DNA from: Cupriavidus sp. D384
Lineage (GTDB): Bacteria; Pseudomonadota; Gammaproteobacteria; Burkholderiales; Burkholderiaceae
Assembly (NCBI RefSeq): GCF_001652915.1
Contig: NZ_BBQI01000096.1
Location: 1-64,000 of the forward strand
DNA: 64,000 bases
Reading direction: 5' to 3'
Of this stretch, positions 30,822 through 41,513 are shown in pieces; position 1 is the first letter of the stretch; each line of letters starts with the position of its first letter. A program made the translations under genes and the position numbers. Under the pieces are notes generated by a model. It did not search any database, was not told where the DNA came from, and saw only the letters and a program-made list of their open reading frames with translations.

Positions 30822-31708
30822 CGCAAGCCATGACCGCAGGCACCGCCCTGCCGCCCGCCGAACTGCGCAACTGCCCCGCGCCGGCCAAGCTCAACCTGTT
30901 CCTGCACGTGACGGGCCGCCGCCCTGACGGCTACCACACGCTGCAAACGGTGTTCCAGTTGATCGACTGGTCGGACACCCTGCACTTCCGCCGCCGCGAC
31001 GACGGCGTGATCGCGCGGGTCAACGACATCCCCGGCGTGCCGGCCGACACCGACCTGGTGGTGCGTGCGGCGCGCGCGCTGCAGCAGGTCTGCGGCACGC
31101 CGTTCGGCGCCGACATCGCCATCGACAAGATCCTGCCGATGGGCGGCGGTATCGGTGGCGGATCGTCCGACGCCGCCACCACGCTGCTGGCGCTGAACCA
31201 TCTCTGGGGCGCGGGCTTGCCGCGCGAAGAACTGATGCGCATCGGCCTGGCGCTGGGCGCCGACGTGCCCGTTTTCGTGTTCGGCCAGAACGCCTTTGCC
31301 GAAGGCGTGGGCGAGGAACTGACGCCCGTGGACCTGCCCGACAGCTGGTTCGTGGTTATCCATCCGCGCCAGCATGTACCGACTGCTGCAATTTTTTCGG
31401 ACGAGCGCTTGACAAGGGATTCCCCGATCTCTATAGTTGCGGACTTCGCTGCTTGCACAAACAAATTCGCTTTCGGTCGCAACGACTTGCAAGCGATAGC
31501 AACAGCGAAGTTCGGCGAAGTTGCCCGAGCCCTTGAATGGCTGAGACAATACAGTCCGCATGCAAGGATGACCGGTTCCGGAGCCTGCGTATTTGCCCGT
31601 TTCGAAGACGAGCACGATGCGCAGAAGGTGATGGAAAGGTTGCCATCCGATTGGGATGGCAGGTGTGTGAAAAGCTTGTCTCACCACCCGCTCGCAACGT
31701 TCGCATAG
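30818..31708 (+). CDS. ispE: 4-diphosphocytidyl-2-C-methyl-D-erythritol kinase
   Basis: 296 residues, GHMP kinase family, MEP isoprenoid pathway. N-terminal [20 protein letters not shown] and the phosphate loop [14 protein letters not shown] are intact; the C-terminal motif [11 protein letters not shown] is present. The overlapping start at 30818 is coupled to lolB; an in-frame ATG at 30830 is an alternative. Codons in the segment 31380-31560 are noticeably lower in GC than the gene's first half. Confidence 0.97.
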   Translation: MTQAMTAGTALPPAELRNCPAPAKLNLFLHVTGRRPDGYHTLQTVFQLIDWSDTLHFRRRDDGVIARVNDIPGVPADTDLVVRAARALQQVCGTPFGADIAIDKILPMGGGIGGGSSDAATTLLALNHLWGAGLPREELMRIGLALGADVPVFVFGQNAFAEGVGEELTPVDLPDSWFVVIHPRQHVPTAAIFSDERLTRDSPISIVADFAACTNKFAFGRNDLQAIATAKFGEVARALEWLRQYSPHARMTGSGACVFARFEDEHDAQKVMERLPSDWDGRCVKSLSHHPLATFA

Positions 31709-31773
31709 CAGGTTTTCGTTTGGCGAAGTACTGAAGTAAAGTTCGGTTCGGCGACAGACGTTAAAGGTTGTGT

Positions 31774-31850
31774 AGGGGAGTCGCCAAGTTGGTCAAGGCA
31801 CCGGATTTTGATTCCGGCATTCGAAGGTTCGAATCCTTCTTCCCCTGCCA
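31774..31850 (+). tRNA. tRNA-Gln (anticodon TTG)
   Basis: 77 bases that fold as a cloverleaf. The acceptor arm AGGGGAG pairs with TTCCCCT (one G-U), the D stem is GCC/GGC, and the anticodon stem CCGGA/TCCGG has loop TTTTGAT, giving anticodon TTG. The T arm is GAAGG/CCTTC around TTCGAAT, and the discriminator G is followed by encoded CCA. It sits between ispE and prs, an order typical of this family. Confidence 0.97.
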
Positions 31851-31945
31851 TTACTTCCTATAGTGTCCGGAACGGACATGCAGATATCGCTACCGGCGCT
31901 GGCCGGTGGCGCAAAGCTCCCCCAGCAGCAAGACAGGTGCCCCGA

Positions 31946-32899
31946 ATGAGCGTCGAAGGCTTGATGGTATTTACCGGCAACGCCAACCCTAAACTCGCGG
32001 AGGCTGTCGTACAGCACCTCGGCATTCCGCTGGGCAAGGCCCTGGTTGGCCGTTTCTCCGACGGTGAAGTTCAGGTCGAAATCCAGGAAAACGTTCGCGG
32101 CAAGCACGTCATCGTGCTGCAGTCCACCTGCGCGCCGACCAACGACAACCTGATGGAACTGATGGTGATGGTCGATGCGCTCAAGCGCGCCTCGGCACGC
32201 AGCATCACCGCCGCCATGCCATATTTTGGCTATGCGCGCCAGGATCGCCGTCCGCGTTCCGCCCGCGTCGCCATCTCGGCCAAGATCGTGGCCAACATGC
32301 TCGAAGTTGCCGGTGTGGACCGCGTCCTGACGATGGACCTTCACGCCGACCAGATCCAGGGCTTCTTCGATATCCCCGTCGACAACATCTACGCTTCGCC
32401 GGTACTGCTGGGCGACCTGCGCGAAAAGAGCTACGGCGACCTGCTGGTGGTTTCGCCGGACGTCGGCGGCGTGGTGCGTGCCCGCGCACTGGCCAAGCAG
32501 CTCGACTGCGACCTGGCCATCATCGACAAGCGTCGTCCCAAGGCCAACGTGTCCGAGGTGATGAACATCATCGGTGAAGTGGCTGGCCGCAACTGCGTGA
32601 TCATGGACGACATGATCGATACCGGCGGCACGCTGTGCAAGGCTGCCCAGGTGCTGAAGGAGCGTGGCGCGCTGAAGGTGTTTGCGTACTGTACGCACCC
32701 GGTGCTGTCGGGCGGTGCCGCTGCCCGTATCGCGGCTTCGGAACTGGACGAAGTGGTGGTCTGCGACACGATTCCGCTGTCCGACGAAGCCCGCCAGTCC
32801 GGCAAGATCCGCCAGGTTTCGACCGCCCCGCTGCTGGCCGAAACCTTCACCCGGATCGTCAAGGGTGACTCGATCATGTCGCTGTTTGCCGACCACTGA
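31946..32899 (+). CDS. prs: Ribose-phosphate pyrophosphokinase
   Basis: 317 residues. It makes PRPP from ribose 5-phosphate and ATP, for purines, pyrimidines, His, Trp and NAD. The N-terminal [15 protein letters not shown] and the PRPP-binding [14 protein letters not shown] motif are typical of class I enzymes; the flexible-loop residues in [12 protein letters not shown] are present. The ATG at 31946 was chosen ([11 protein letters not shown]); the longer frame reads back into the tRNA. Confidence 0.98.
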   Translation: MSVEGLMVFTGNANPKLAEAVVQHLGIPLGKALVGRFSDGEVQVEIQENVRGKHVIVLQSTCAPTNDNLMELMVMVDALKRASARSITAAMPYFGYARQDRRPRSARVAISAKIVANMLEVAGVDRVLTMDLHADQIQGFFDIPVDNIYASPVLLGDLREKSYGDLLVVSPDVGGVVRARALAKQLDCDLAIIDKRRPKANVSEVMNIIGEVAGRNCVIMDDMIDTGGTLCKAAQVLKERGALKVFAYCTHPVLSGGAAARIAASELDEVVVCDTIPLSDEARQSGKIRQVSTAPLLAETFTRIVKGDSIMSLFADH

Positions 32900-33063
32900 T
32901 CGGTAAACAAGCGCAGGGCTGGTAAAAGCCTGCTAGAATTTTGGGTTTACCGCATTGGCCACCTCAGGGTGGCCAATGTGATTCATGCGGTACGATTTGA
33001 GTGTCGTATCGTTAGTCGAGGCTGTCTGGTCGCGGACAGCCTTCTTCACATCTGGAGTTGAAC
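32900..33063 (+). promoter_or_regulatory. rplY promoter and structured leader
   Basis: An extended -10 promoter TGCTAGAAT lies at 32931-32939. The leader contains a strong hairpin CATTGGCCACC/GGTGGCCAATG (32953-32963, 32968-32978; 4-base loop), a weak one TACGA/TCGTA (32991-32995, 33004-33008) and GGCTGTC/GACAGCC (33020-33026, 33035-33041) just before the GGAG ribosome binding site. Such leaders often mediate ribosomal-protein autoregulation; here this is inference. Confidence 0.6.
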
Positions 33064-33675
33064 ATGAAAGTAGTCGCTTTCGAGCGTAGCGTACAGGGAA
33101 CGGGTGCGAGCCGCCGCCTGCGCAATTCGGGCAAGACCCCCGGCATCATCTACGGCGGCGCCGCCGAGCCGAAGATGATCGAACTGGATCACAACGCCCT
33201 GTGGCACGCCCTGAAGAAGGAAGCGTTCCACTCGTCGATCCTGGACCTGGAAGTGGCTGGCAAGGCTGAAAAGGCCCTGCTGCGTGCATTCCAGATGCAC
33301 CCGTTCAAGCCGATGGTTCTGCACGTTGACTTCCAGCGCGTGTCGGCCACGGAAAAGATCCACGTGAAGGTGCCCCTGCACTTCATGAACCAGGAAACCG
33401 CTCCTGGCGTGAAGCTGGGCCACGGCATCGTGAACCACATCATGAACGATCTGGAAGTGTCGTGCCTGCCGGCCGACCTGCCCGAGTTCATCGAAGTGGA
33501 TCTGGCTGCAGCCGAGCTGAACCAGACCATCCACCTGTCGGACCTGAAGCTGCCGAAGGGCGTGACCGCCATCACCCACGGCGACGACAACCCGGCCGTG
33601 GCCAGCATCTCGCTGCCGGCTGGTGCCCAGTCGACCGAAGCTGCTGAAGGCGAAGGCGAAACGCCGGCTGCCTAA
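33064..33675 (+). CDS. rplY: 50S ribosomal protein L25/Ctc
   Basis: 203 residues, the long Ctc form: a 5S rRNA-binding L25 domain (residues 1 to about 95) plus a C-terminal beta domain (about 100-190) and an acidic Ala/Glu tail. The ATG at 33064 follows CTGGAG; a TTG six bases upstream is a less likely start. Terminated at 33698-33725, before pth. Confidence 0.97.
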   Translation: MKVVAFERSVQGTGASRRLRNSGKTPGIIYGGAAEPKMIELDHNALWHALKKEAFHSSILDLEVAGKAEKALLRAFQMHPFKPMVLHVDFQRVSATEKIHVKVPLHFMNQETAPGVKLGHGIVNHIMNDLEVSCLPADLPEFIEVDLAAAELNQTIHLSDLKLPKGVTAITHGDDNPAVASISLPAGAQSTEAAEGEGETPAA

Positions 33676-33697
33676 GCTGCCTGCGCTTCACGAAAAG

Positions 33698-33725
33698 ACC
33701 GCCGGTTCGCCGGCGGTTTTTTTTC
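33698..33725 (+). terminator. Intrinsic terminator after rplY
   Basis: ACCGCCGG (33698-33705), TTCG tetraloop, CCGGCGGT (33710-33717), then an eight-T run. Confidence 0.93.
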
Positions 33726-33778
33726 GTACGCCGTTTTCGCGTATCCTTTCACGCCTGCTTTTTCGCTTTCTTCAGCCC

Positions 33779-34375
33779 ATGATCAAGCTCATCGTCGGCC
33801 TCGGCAATCCCGGGGCGGAATACGAGGCCACCCGTCACAACGCCGGTTTCTGGCTGGTCGACCAGCTCGCCCGCGCGGGCGGCACCACGCTGCGCGTGGA
33901 AGGCCGCTTCCACGGCCTGGCCGGCCGTGCGCGGCTGTGGGACCAGGACATCTGGCTGCTCAAGCCGTCCACGTTCATGAACCGCTCGGGCCTGTCCGTG
34001 GTGTCGCTGGCGCGCTTCTACAAGATCCTGCCTGACGAAATCGTCGTGGCGCATGACGAGATGGACCTGCCGGCCGGCTCGGTCAAGCTCAAGCGCGGTG
34101 GCGGCTCGGGCGGCCACAACGGCCTGAAGGACATCTCGGCTCACCTGACCACCCAGGATTACTGGCGCCTGCGCCTGGGCGTAGGCCATCCGCGCAATGC
34201 CCCCGGCGGCTCCGCCGGCGGACGCGAAGATGTGGTCAACTTTGTGCTGAAGCCGCCACGCAAGGAAGAACAGCAGGCCATCGACGAAGCGATCGACCGC
34301 TGCATGGGCCCACTGGGTACCCTGGCGCGCGGCGAGAGCGAGCGCGCGATGATGGAATTGCACACGGGCCGCTGA
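33779..34375 (+). CDS. pth: Peptidyl-tRNA hydrolase
   Basis: 198 residues. It releases peptides from stalled peptidyl-tRNAs. N-terminal KLIVGLGNPGAEYEATRHNAGF carries the catalytic His (written in parts: GLGNPG, RHNAGF), and KPSTFMNRSG plus GGGSGGHNGLKD are the tRNA-binding signatures. The start at 33779 (MIKLIVGLGNPG) is unambiguous. Its usual partner rplY lies immediately upstream. Confidence 0.97.
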   Translation: MIKLIVGLGNPGAEYEATRHNAGFWLVDQLARAGGTTLRVEGRFHGLAGRARLWDQDIWLLKPSTFMNRSGLSVVSLARFYKILPDEIVVAHDEMDLPAGSVKLKRGGGSGGHNGLKDISAHLTTQDYWRLRLGVGHPRNAPGGSAGGREDVVNFVLKPPRKEEQQAIDEAIDRCMGPLGTLARGESERAMMELHTGR

Positions 34376-34400
34376 TCCGCCAAGCGGCGTCGCGCCATGA

Positions 34401-34437
34401 AAAAACCCCGCCGGCCTTGCGGTCGTGCGGGGTTTTT
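34401..34437 (+). terminator. Intrinsic terminator after pth
   Basis: AAAAACCCCGC (34401-34411) and GCGGGGTTTTT (34427-34437), loop of 15 bases, T-rich on both strands; it can also serve the convergent ferredoxin gene. Same stem sequence as the ars/ssb terminator. Confidence 0.9.
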
Positions 34438-34495
34438 CGTTTCTGCTTGTCTGCTTTGTGGGGCCGGAACGAAGTGGCCGGATGTGCCTCCGGCT

Positions 34496-36198
<1,703 letters not shown>

Positions 36199-36271
36199 GC
36201 CGTGATTGTAGAGCCTGCCACGCCCCGGCACAGCGCCGCGACGTGCCCTGCCCCACGATCAGGCCGGAAGA

Positions 36272-37636
36272 TCACTTTTCCGGGCCGCCGACGATGACCG
36301 TCGCCATGGCGTCCGGATGCACGTGGCGCTGGAAGGCTGCACGCACCTGATCGCGCGTCACCTTGTTGATCTGGGCGGTCCACGTGTCCAGATAGTCGAG
36401 CGGCAGGCCGTACCAGCCGATATTGGCGACGTTGGTCAGCAGCTTGCGGTTGCTGTCGATGCGCAGCGGGAAGCCATTGACCAGGTTGTCCTTCGCCGCC
36501 TTCAGCTCGGCGTCGGTCGGGCCCTGCGCCACGTACTGGGCCAGGATCTGGCGCACCAGGCCCAGCGCCTCGTTGGTGTTTTCCTTCTTGGTCTGCAGCG
36601 TGATGCTGAACGGCCCCGGCTGCTTGGACGGCGCGAAGTAGCTGTCCACGCCGTAGGTCAGGCCCCGTTTTTCGCGCACCTGGTCGGTCAGGCGCGAGCT
36701 GAAGCCGCCGCCGCCCAGCACGTAGTTACCCACCAGCAGCGGGAAATAGTCGGGATCGCCACGGGCGATGGCCGGCGCGCCGATCGCCACGCTGGCCTGC
36801 TGCGCCGGGTGCGGAATACGCTTCTCGCTGGCCGGAATCGTCATCTGCACGTCGGGCAGTTTCGGTGCCGCCGTGCCATCGGGCAGGCCACGCGTCATGT
36901 CCTCGGCGATCTGCTCGGCCTGCTTGCGGTCGATGGCGCCGATAAGGGTCACCACGGCGCGTTTGGCCGTGTAGTTGTCGCGCCAGAACTTCAGCAGGTC
37001 ATCGCGCGTGATCGACCCCACCGATTCCGGCGTGGCCGAAACGCCATACGGATGGGCAGGATAGATCGCCTTCGACAGCGTCTTGTCGGCGATCACACCG
37101 GGGCGCGTATCGCCCTCGCGAATGGCGGTGATCAGGCGCTGCTTTTCGCGCGCCACCACCGCGTCGGGATAGGCCGGCGCCTTGATCAGCTGCCCAGCCA
37201 GGCGCAGTGACTGCTCACGTTCCGACGAAGCCGTCAGCGTACGGAGGCCAATGCCGCCCCGGTCACCGCCGGCGGCGCCGCCAAAATCGGCGCCGGTATC
37301 GGCAAACGCGTCGGCAATCTGGGCCTCGTTACGGGCGGGCTGCCCGTCCTGCGCGTTCGCGCCCTTGTCGAGTAGCGCCGCGGTCAGCGTGGCCAGGCCG
37401 GACTTGCCGGGCGGGTCATAGCGGCTGCCGGCGTCGAAGTCGATATTGACGTCCAGCATCGGAATCGACGGGCTCGGCACGAAAAACACCTTGGCGCCGG
37501 TGGATGCCGTCCAGCTTTCAATGGGAATGGCGGCCTGTGCAACGGTGCCGGCCAGCAGCGCGGCGGCCCCGCAGGCGGCGCCAGCCAGGCGGCGCAACAG
37601 ACGCGGAGACGCGATGGTCATGACGGACAGGGACAT
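36272..37636 (-). CDS. M16 family peptidase-like protein, non-catalytic partner
   Basis: 454 residues with a signal peptide (cleavage near VAQAAIPI). The M16 fold is clear but the zinc motif HxxEH is missing in the N-terminal domain, where GKSGLATLTAALLDKGA takes its place. The C-terminal domain keeps the RY-like substrate-binding pattern (RGLTYGVDSYF). It lies 27 bases after the active M16 gene and likely forms a heterodimer with it in the periplasm, as alpha/beta processing-peptidase pairs do. GAAAGGAGAAAG precedes the start. Confidence 0.92.
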   Translation of the reverse strand: MSLSVMTIASPRLLRRLAGAACGAAALLAGTVAQAAIPIESWTASTGAKVFFVPSPSIPMLDVNIDFDAGSRYDPPGKSGLATLTAALLDKGANAQDGQPARNEAQIADAFADTGADFGGAAGGDRGGIGLRTLTASSEREQSLRLAGQLIKAPAYPDAVVAREKQRLITAIREGDTRPGVIADKTLSKAIYPAHPYGVSATPESVGSITRDDLLKFWRDNYTAKRAVVTLIGAIDRKQAEQIAEDMTRGLPDGTAAPKLPDVQMTIPASEKRIPHPAQQASVAIGAPAIARGDPDYFPLLVGNYVLGGGGFSSRLTDQVREKRGLTYGVDSYFAPSKQPGPFSITLQTKKENTNEALGLVRQILAQYVAQGPTDAELKAAKDNLVNGFPLRIDSNRKLLTNVANIGWYGLPLDYLDTWTAQINKVTRDQVRAAFQRHVHPDAMATVIVGGPEK

Positions 37637-37663
37637 TCTTTCTCCTTTCCTTGGACTCTGTCC

Positions 37664-39199
37664 TCAGTGGCGCAGGCCTTCAGGGGCTGCGGCCTTCGGC
37701 TTGTTGGGGTCGATCGGCTGCGGCAGCAGCGTTGCCACGGTCAGGTTGTCGTCGCTGAAATACTTGGCGGCAACCGCCTGCACCTGGGCCGGCGTGACTT
37801 CCTTGACCTTGTCGAGCATGCGGTCGATCTGGCGCCACGAGATATTCGAAATCTCGGCCACGCCGATCTCCATGCCCTGCCCGAACACCGAGTCGCGCTT
37901 GTAGATCTGCCCGGCCACGACCTGCGCCTTGACGCGCTTGAGCTCTTCCTCGGACACGCCGTTCTTCGCGATGCGTTGCAGTTCCTCGCGCAGCGCCTTC
38001 TCGATTTCCTCTGTGGTGTGGCCACTGGCCGGCGTGCCGTCGAGCACGAACAGCGATTCGTTGCGGTTGATGCTGTCGTAGCCCACGTTCACGTCATCGG
38101 CCAGGCGCTGCTGGCGCACCAGTTCGCGCGTCAGGCGGGCGTTGTCGTAGCCGTTGAGCACGGCCGACAGCACCTCCAGCGCATACGGGTCGACGTCCTT
38201 TTCCACGTCGTGCAGGCGCGGCACCTTGTAGGCCAGCACGATGTACGGGTTCTCGGCCGGCGCCTTGACCCAGATCCGCTTGATGCCCTGCTGCGGCGCC
38301 TCGAGCTGCGTCTTGCGCAGCGGCAGCGGGCGTGGCTTCAGCTTGCCGTAGTAGCGCTCGGCCATTGCCCGCACCTCGTCGGCCTTGACGTCGCCGGTCA
38401 CCACCAGCAGCGCGTTGTTCGGCACGTACCAGGTCTTGTACCAGTCCTGCACGTCTTCCACGCGCATGTTGACCAGGTCGTCCATCCAGCCGATCACCGG
38501 ATGCCGGTACGGCATGGCCGTATATACGGTAGCCAGCAGCTGCTCGTAGACCTTGCCGCGCGGGGAATCATCGGTACGCAGGCGGCGTTCTTCCATCACC
38601 ACCTTCATCTCGCGGTCGAACTCTTCCTTCTTGATGATGAGGTTGGCCATGCGGTCGGCCTCCAGCTCCATCATCCTGGGCAGGTACTGCTTGGCGATCT
38701 GCTGGTAGTAAAGCGTGAAGTCGCGGTTGGTCAGCGCGTTCTCGCGCCCGCCCAGCAGGGCGATCTGGCGCGAGAATTCGCCGATCGGCACCTTGGGCGT
38801 ACCCTTGAACATCATGTGTTCGAGCATGTGGGCCACGCCCGTGGTGCCGCTGACTTCGTCGCTGCCGCCGGCCCGGTAGTAGATCTGGTGCGCCACCGTG
38901 GGCGCGCGATGGTCTTCCTTGACGATCACGCGCATGCCGTTGGACAGGCGGAATTCGGTCGTGCCGGCCTCCGTCTGTCCCACCTGGCCGGCCGTGGCCA
39001 TGCCTGACGGTGGCCCCTGCGGGGTGGTCGCCCGCGCGGTTTCCCCCTTGGCCTGCGCCCAGGCGGTGCCCGCCAGCGGGCCGGCAAGCGAGGCGACGAT
39101 CAGGGTGGAAAGAAGGCGCCGCGAGAATCTGGCGGCGCCGGTGGACGGCGATACGATGCGGGCAGCGCCCGATCCGGACAAGTCAGCGCAATGGTTCAT
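37664..39199 (-). CDS. M16 family zinc metallopeptidase, catalytic partner
   Basis: 511 residues. Signal peptide (RRLLSTLIVASLAGPLAGT, cleavage near AWAQA) then a two-domain M16B peptidase. Inverted zinc motif HMLEH at residues 124-128; the distal glutamate is expected in MMELEADRM. Probably a periplasmic peptidase acting with the downstream paralogue; physiological substrate unknown. The start at 39199 lies only 60 bases from the divergent ftsY. Confidence 0.94.
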   Translation of the reverse strand: MNHCADLSGSGAARIVSPSTGAARFSRRLLSTLIVASLAGPLAGTAWAQAKGETARATTPQGPPSGMATAGQVGQTEAGTTEFRLSNGMRVIVKEDHRAPTVAHQIYYRAGGSDEVSGTTGVAHMLEHMMFKGTPKVPIGEFSRQIALLGGRENALTNRDFTLYYQQIAKQYLPRMMELEADRMANLIIKKEEFDREMKVVMEERRLRTDDSPRGKVYEQLLATVYTAMPYRHPVIGWMDDLVNMRVEDVQDWYKTWYVPNNALLVVTGDVKADEVRAMAERYYGKLKPRPLPLRKTQLEAPQQGIKRIWVKAPAENPYIVLAYKVPRLHDVEKDVDPYALEVLSAVLNGYDNARLTRELVRQQRLADDVNVGYDSINRNESLFVLDGTPASGHTTEEIEKALREELQRIAKNGVSEEELKRVKAQVVAGQIYKRDSVFGQGMEIGVAEISNISWRQIDRMLDKVKEVTPAQVQAVAAKYFSDDNLTVATLLPQPIDPNKPKAAAPEGLRH

Positions 39200-39210
39200 G
39201 CGACCCCGTC

Positions 39211-39219
39211 TGCTAGAAT
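39211..39219 (+). promoter_or_regulatory. Extended -10 promoter for ftsY
   Basis: TGCTAGAAT, 41 bases before the ftsY ATG. The 15 bases CTGCTAGAATTTTGG here are identical to those at the rplY promoter (32930-32944). No good -35 is visible, as expected for extended -10 promoters. Confidence 0.6.
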
Positions 39220-39259
39220 TTTGGCGATTGATTCTACCGGGGTATTGACCCCTTTCCCA

Positions 39260-40591
39260 ATGTTTAGTTTCTGGAAGAAGCGCAAGGCCGAGCCGGCTCC
39301 CGCGCCCGTCGAGCCGCCGGCCGCTGCGCCTTCGCCCGCTCCCTCGCCGGCACCGGCCCCTGCGCCTGTCGCGGCGCTGGTCCCCACGCCGGCCGTAGCG
39401 CCTGTCCCCGCGCCCGCACCGCTTCCCGCCCCGACACCTGCTCCGGCCTCCGTGCCGGTGCCAGTTCCCGTCCCGGTGCCGGTGCCGGTGCCGGTGCCCG
39501 TGCCGGTCCCTGTGCCGATGCCCGCCCCCGCGCCGGCGCCGGTTCCTGCCCCCGCCCCTGCGCCGGTTCCGGTTCCTGTCCCCGTGCCCGTGCCGGCACA
39601 GGTGCCGCCGCCCCCGCCCGCCCCGGTCGCCTACGAGCCGCCTGTGGTCGAGGAAATGGAACTGGTGCCGCCGCCCGTGCAGACGGCCGAGGCCAAGCGC
39701 GGCTGGATGTCGCGCCTGAAGGCCGGGCTGTCCAAGACCAGCCGCAATATCGGTGTACTGTTTGTCGGCGTGAAGGTCGACGAGGCCCTGTTCGAAGAAC
39801 TGGAAACCGCGCTGCTGATGTCGGATGCAGGCGTCGAGGCCACCGAGTACCTGCTCGGCGAACTGCGCCGCCGCGTGAAGAGCGACCGGATCGAGACGGC
39901 CGACGGCGTCAAGGCCGCGCTGAAAGACCTGCTGGTCCAGCTGCTCAAGCCGCTGGAAAAGACCATGGAACTGGGCCGCGAGCAGCCGCTGGTGATGATG
40001 ATCGCCGGCGTGAACGGCGCGGGCAAGACCACCAGCATCGGCAAGCTCTGCAAGCACTTCCAGAGCTACCACCAGTCGGTGCTGCTGGCCGCTGGCGACA
40101 CGTTCCGTGCCGCCGCGCGCGAACAGCTGACCATCTGGGGCGAACGCAACAACGTGACCGTGGTGGCCCAGGAAAGCGGCGACCCGGCCGCCGTGATCTT
40201 CGACGCCGTGAACGCCGCGCGCGCCCGCAAGATCGACATCGTGATGGCCGACACCGCCGGCCGCCTGCCCACGCAGCTGCACCTGATGGAAGAACTCAAG
40301 AAGGTCAAGCGCGTGATCGGCAAGGCCATGCCCACGGCCCCGCACGAGTGCCTGCTGGTGATCGACGCCAACACCGGCCAGAACGCCCTGGCACAAACGC
40401 GCGCCTTCGACGACGCGCTGGGCCTGACCGGCCTGATCGTGACCAAGCTCGACGGCACGGCCAAGGGCGGCATCCTGGCCGCCATCGCCCGCCAGCGCCC
40501 GGTGCCGGTGTACTTCATCGGCGTGGGCGAGAAGGTGGAAGACCTGCAGCCGTTCAAGGCCGAGGAATTTGCGGAGGCGCTGCTGGGGTGA
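39260..40591 (+). CDS. ftsY: Signal recognition particle receptor FtsY
   Basis: 443 residues. The NG GTPase domain (about 150-443) has P-loop GVNGAGKTT, DTAGR and TKLDGTAKGG motifs and docks SRP-ribosome complexes at the membrane. The N-terminal A domain is unusual: residues 12-121 are almost entirely Pro, Ala and Val, including eleven consecutive Val-Pro units (65-86), where E. coli has an acidic region. The start at 39260 (MFSFWKKRKAEP) gives the usual basic amphipathic start. Confidence 0.97.
   Translation: MFSFWKKRKAEPAPAPVEPPAAAPSPAPSPAPAPAPVAALVPTPAVAPVPAPAPLPAPTPAPASVPVPVPVPVPVPVPVPVPVPVPMPAPAPAPVPAPAPAPVPVPVPVPVPAQVPPPPPAPVAYEPPVVEEMELVPPPVQTAEAKRGWMSRLKAGLSKTSRNIGVLFVGVKVDEALFEELETALLMSDAGVEATEYLLGELRRRVKSDRIETADGVKAALKDLLVQLLKPLEKTMELGREQPLVMMIAGVNGAGKTTSIGKLCKHFQSYHQSVLLAAGDTFRAAAREQLTIWGERNNVTVVAQESGDPAAVIFDAVNAARARKIDIVMADTAGRLPTQLHLMEELKKVKRVIGKAMPTAPHECLLVIDANTGQNALAQTRAFDDALGLTGLIVTKLDGTAKGGILAAIARQRPVPVYFIGVGEKVEDLQPFKAEEFAEALLG
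39302..39622 (+). repeat. Proline-rich coding repeat tract in ftsY
   Basis: A low-complexity region of gcg/gtg-ccg type hexamers encoding (Ala-Pro)n and (Val-Pro)n. The core 39452-39517 is eleven six-base Val-Pro units with mixed synonymous codons, so it has aged since expansion. Prone to slippage, hence length variation is expected between strains. Confidence 0.85.
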
Positions 40592-40616
40592 TACCCAGCC
40601 GGCGTTCCGGCCCTAC

Positions 40617-40652
40617 AAAGGCAAAGCCCCGCTGACGCGGGGCTTTGCCTTT
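40617..40652. terminator. Bidirectional terminator after ftsY
   Basis: AAAGGCAAAGCCCCGC (40617-40632), loop TGAC, GCGGGGCTTTGCCTTT (40637-40652). Perfect 16 bp stem between convergent ftsY and maiA. Confidence 0.9.
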
Positions 40653-40861
40653 GCAGATGACGCCTTGTCCTAACAGTGGACTTGCCGCGATACGCTACTC
40701 TCCGTCCTCACGAACGACTTCATGGTGCTGGAGGCCGCAGACAAGTAGTGAGATCCAGAGCGCTACCAGCGGTCCCGAATGCGCGGTTGCCAAAGCCAAT
40801 TTCCATTCGTGCTGGAATCCCAGAATGGATATCGCCAGATTAATCCAAACTGGCCAAACGC
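40653..40861. other. AT-richer spacer between ftsY terminator and maiA
   Basis: 209 bases with lower GC than the neighbours. On the minus strand 40868-40695 is open for 57 codons and would encode a hydrophobic peptide (for example WPVWINLAISILGF and LVALWISLLVCGL), but it has no ATG or GTG start and no visible ribosome binding site. Probably a decayed membrane-protein fragment or chance. Confidence 0.3.
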
Positions 40862-41509
40862 CTATTCGCTATCCGGCTGCGCTCCCGGTGCCGCCTTCTG
40901 GAACGCTTCCAGTTCCATGCAGTTGGCGTGGATCTTCGCGCTGGTCGGGAACGGGGTCAGGTCCACGTTGAAGCGCTGCGAGTTGAAGACCTGCGGCACC
41001 AGGCACAGGTCCACCAGCGTCGGCGTATCGCCAAACGCGTAGCGGCCCACACGGCCCAGTTGCTGCAGGTTCACCTCCAGCGACGCGAAGCCCTGTTCGA
41101 TCCAGTGCCGGTACCAGGCGTCCTTGGCTTCCTCCGACACCTTCAGCTCGTGCTTCAGGTACTTGAGCACGCGCAGGTTGTTCAGCGGATGGATCTCGCA
41201 GGCGATTTCCTGGGCCAGGCCACGCACCACGGCGCGGTCGAACGGGTCTTTCGGCAGCAGCGCCGGCTCGGGATGGGTCTCGTCGAGGTATTCGATGATC
41301 GCCATCGACTGGATCAGCGGACGGCCGTCGACTACCAGCGTGGGCACCACGCCGTCGGCATTCAGAGCGCGGTACTCGGGCTTCAGCTGCATGCCGCCTT
41401 CCTTGAGCAGATGCACGCCCTTGTAGTCGTACGGCAGGCCCTTCAGGTTCAGGGCGATGCGTACGCGAAACGAGGCCGAGCTGCGGAAGTAGCTGTGGAG
41501 CGCGAGCAT
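40862..41509 (-). CDS. maiA: Maleylacetoacetate isomerase (zeta-class GST)
   Basis: 215 residues. The glutathione-binding SSASFRVRIALN motif (SSxS) identifies the zeta class, which isomerises maleylacetoacetate to fumarylacetoacetate in tyrosine/homogentisate breakdown; the thioredoxin-like domain is followed by an all-helical domain. It is four bases downstream of the fumarylacetoacetate hydrolase-family gene, which fits a shared pathway. Homogentisate dioxygenase is not in the window; gentisate-pathway maleylpyruvate isomerase is the alternative. Confidence 0.9.
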   Translation of the reverse strand: MLALHSYFRSSASFRVRIALNLKGLPYDYKGVHLLKEGGMQLKPEYRALNADGVVPTLVVDGRPLIQSMAIIEYLDETHPEPALLPKDPFDRAVVRGLAQEIACEIHPLNNLRVLKYLKHELKVSEEAKDAWYRHWIEQGFASLEVNLQQLGRVGRYAFGDTPTLVDLCLVPQVFNSQRFNVDLTPFPTSAKIHANCMELEAFQKAAPGAQPDSE

Positions 41510-41513
41510 GGCG

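Noticed and set aside
31774-31850. tRNA-Gln as an integration site
   Set aside because: No duplicated 3' tRNA end, integrase or foreign DNA adjoins it; flanking genes are core.
39200-40396. Upstream extension of the M16 peptidase frame by about 400 codons across ftsY
   Set aside because: The sequence is Arg/Gly/His repeats antisense to the Pro-rich ftsY tract; the signal peptide start at 39199 is sufficient.
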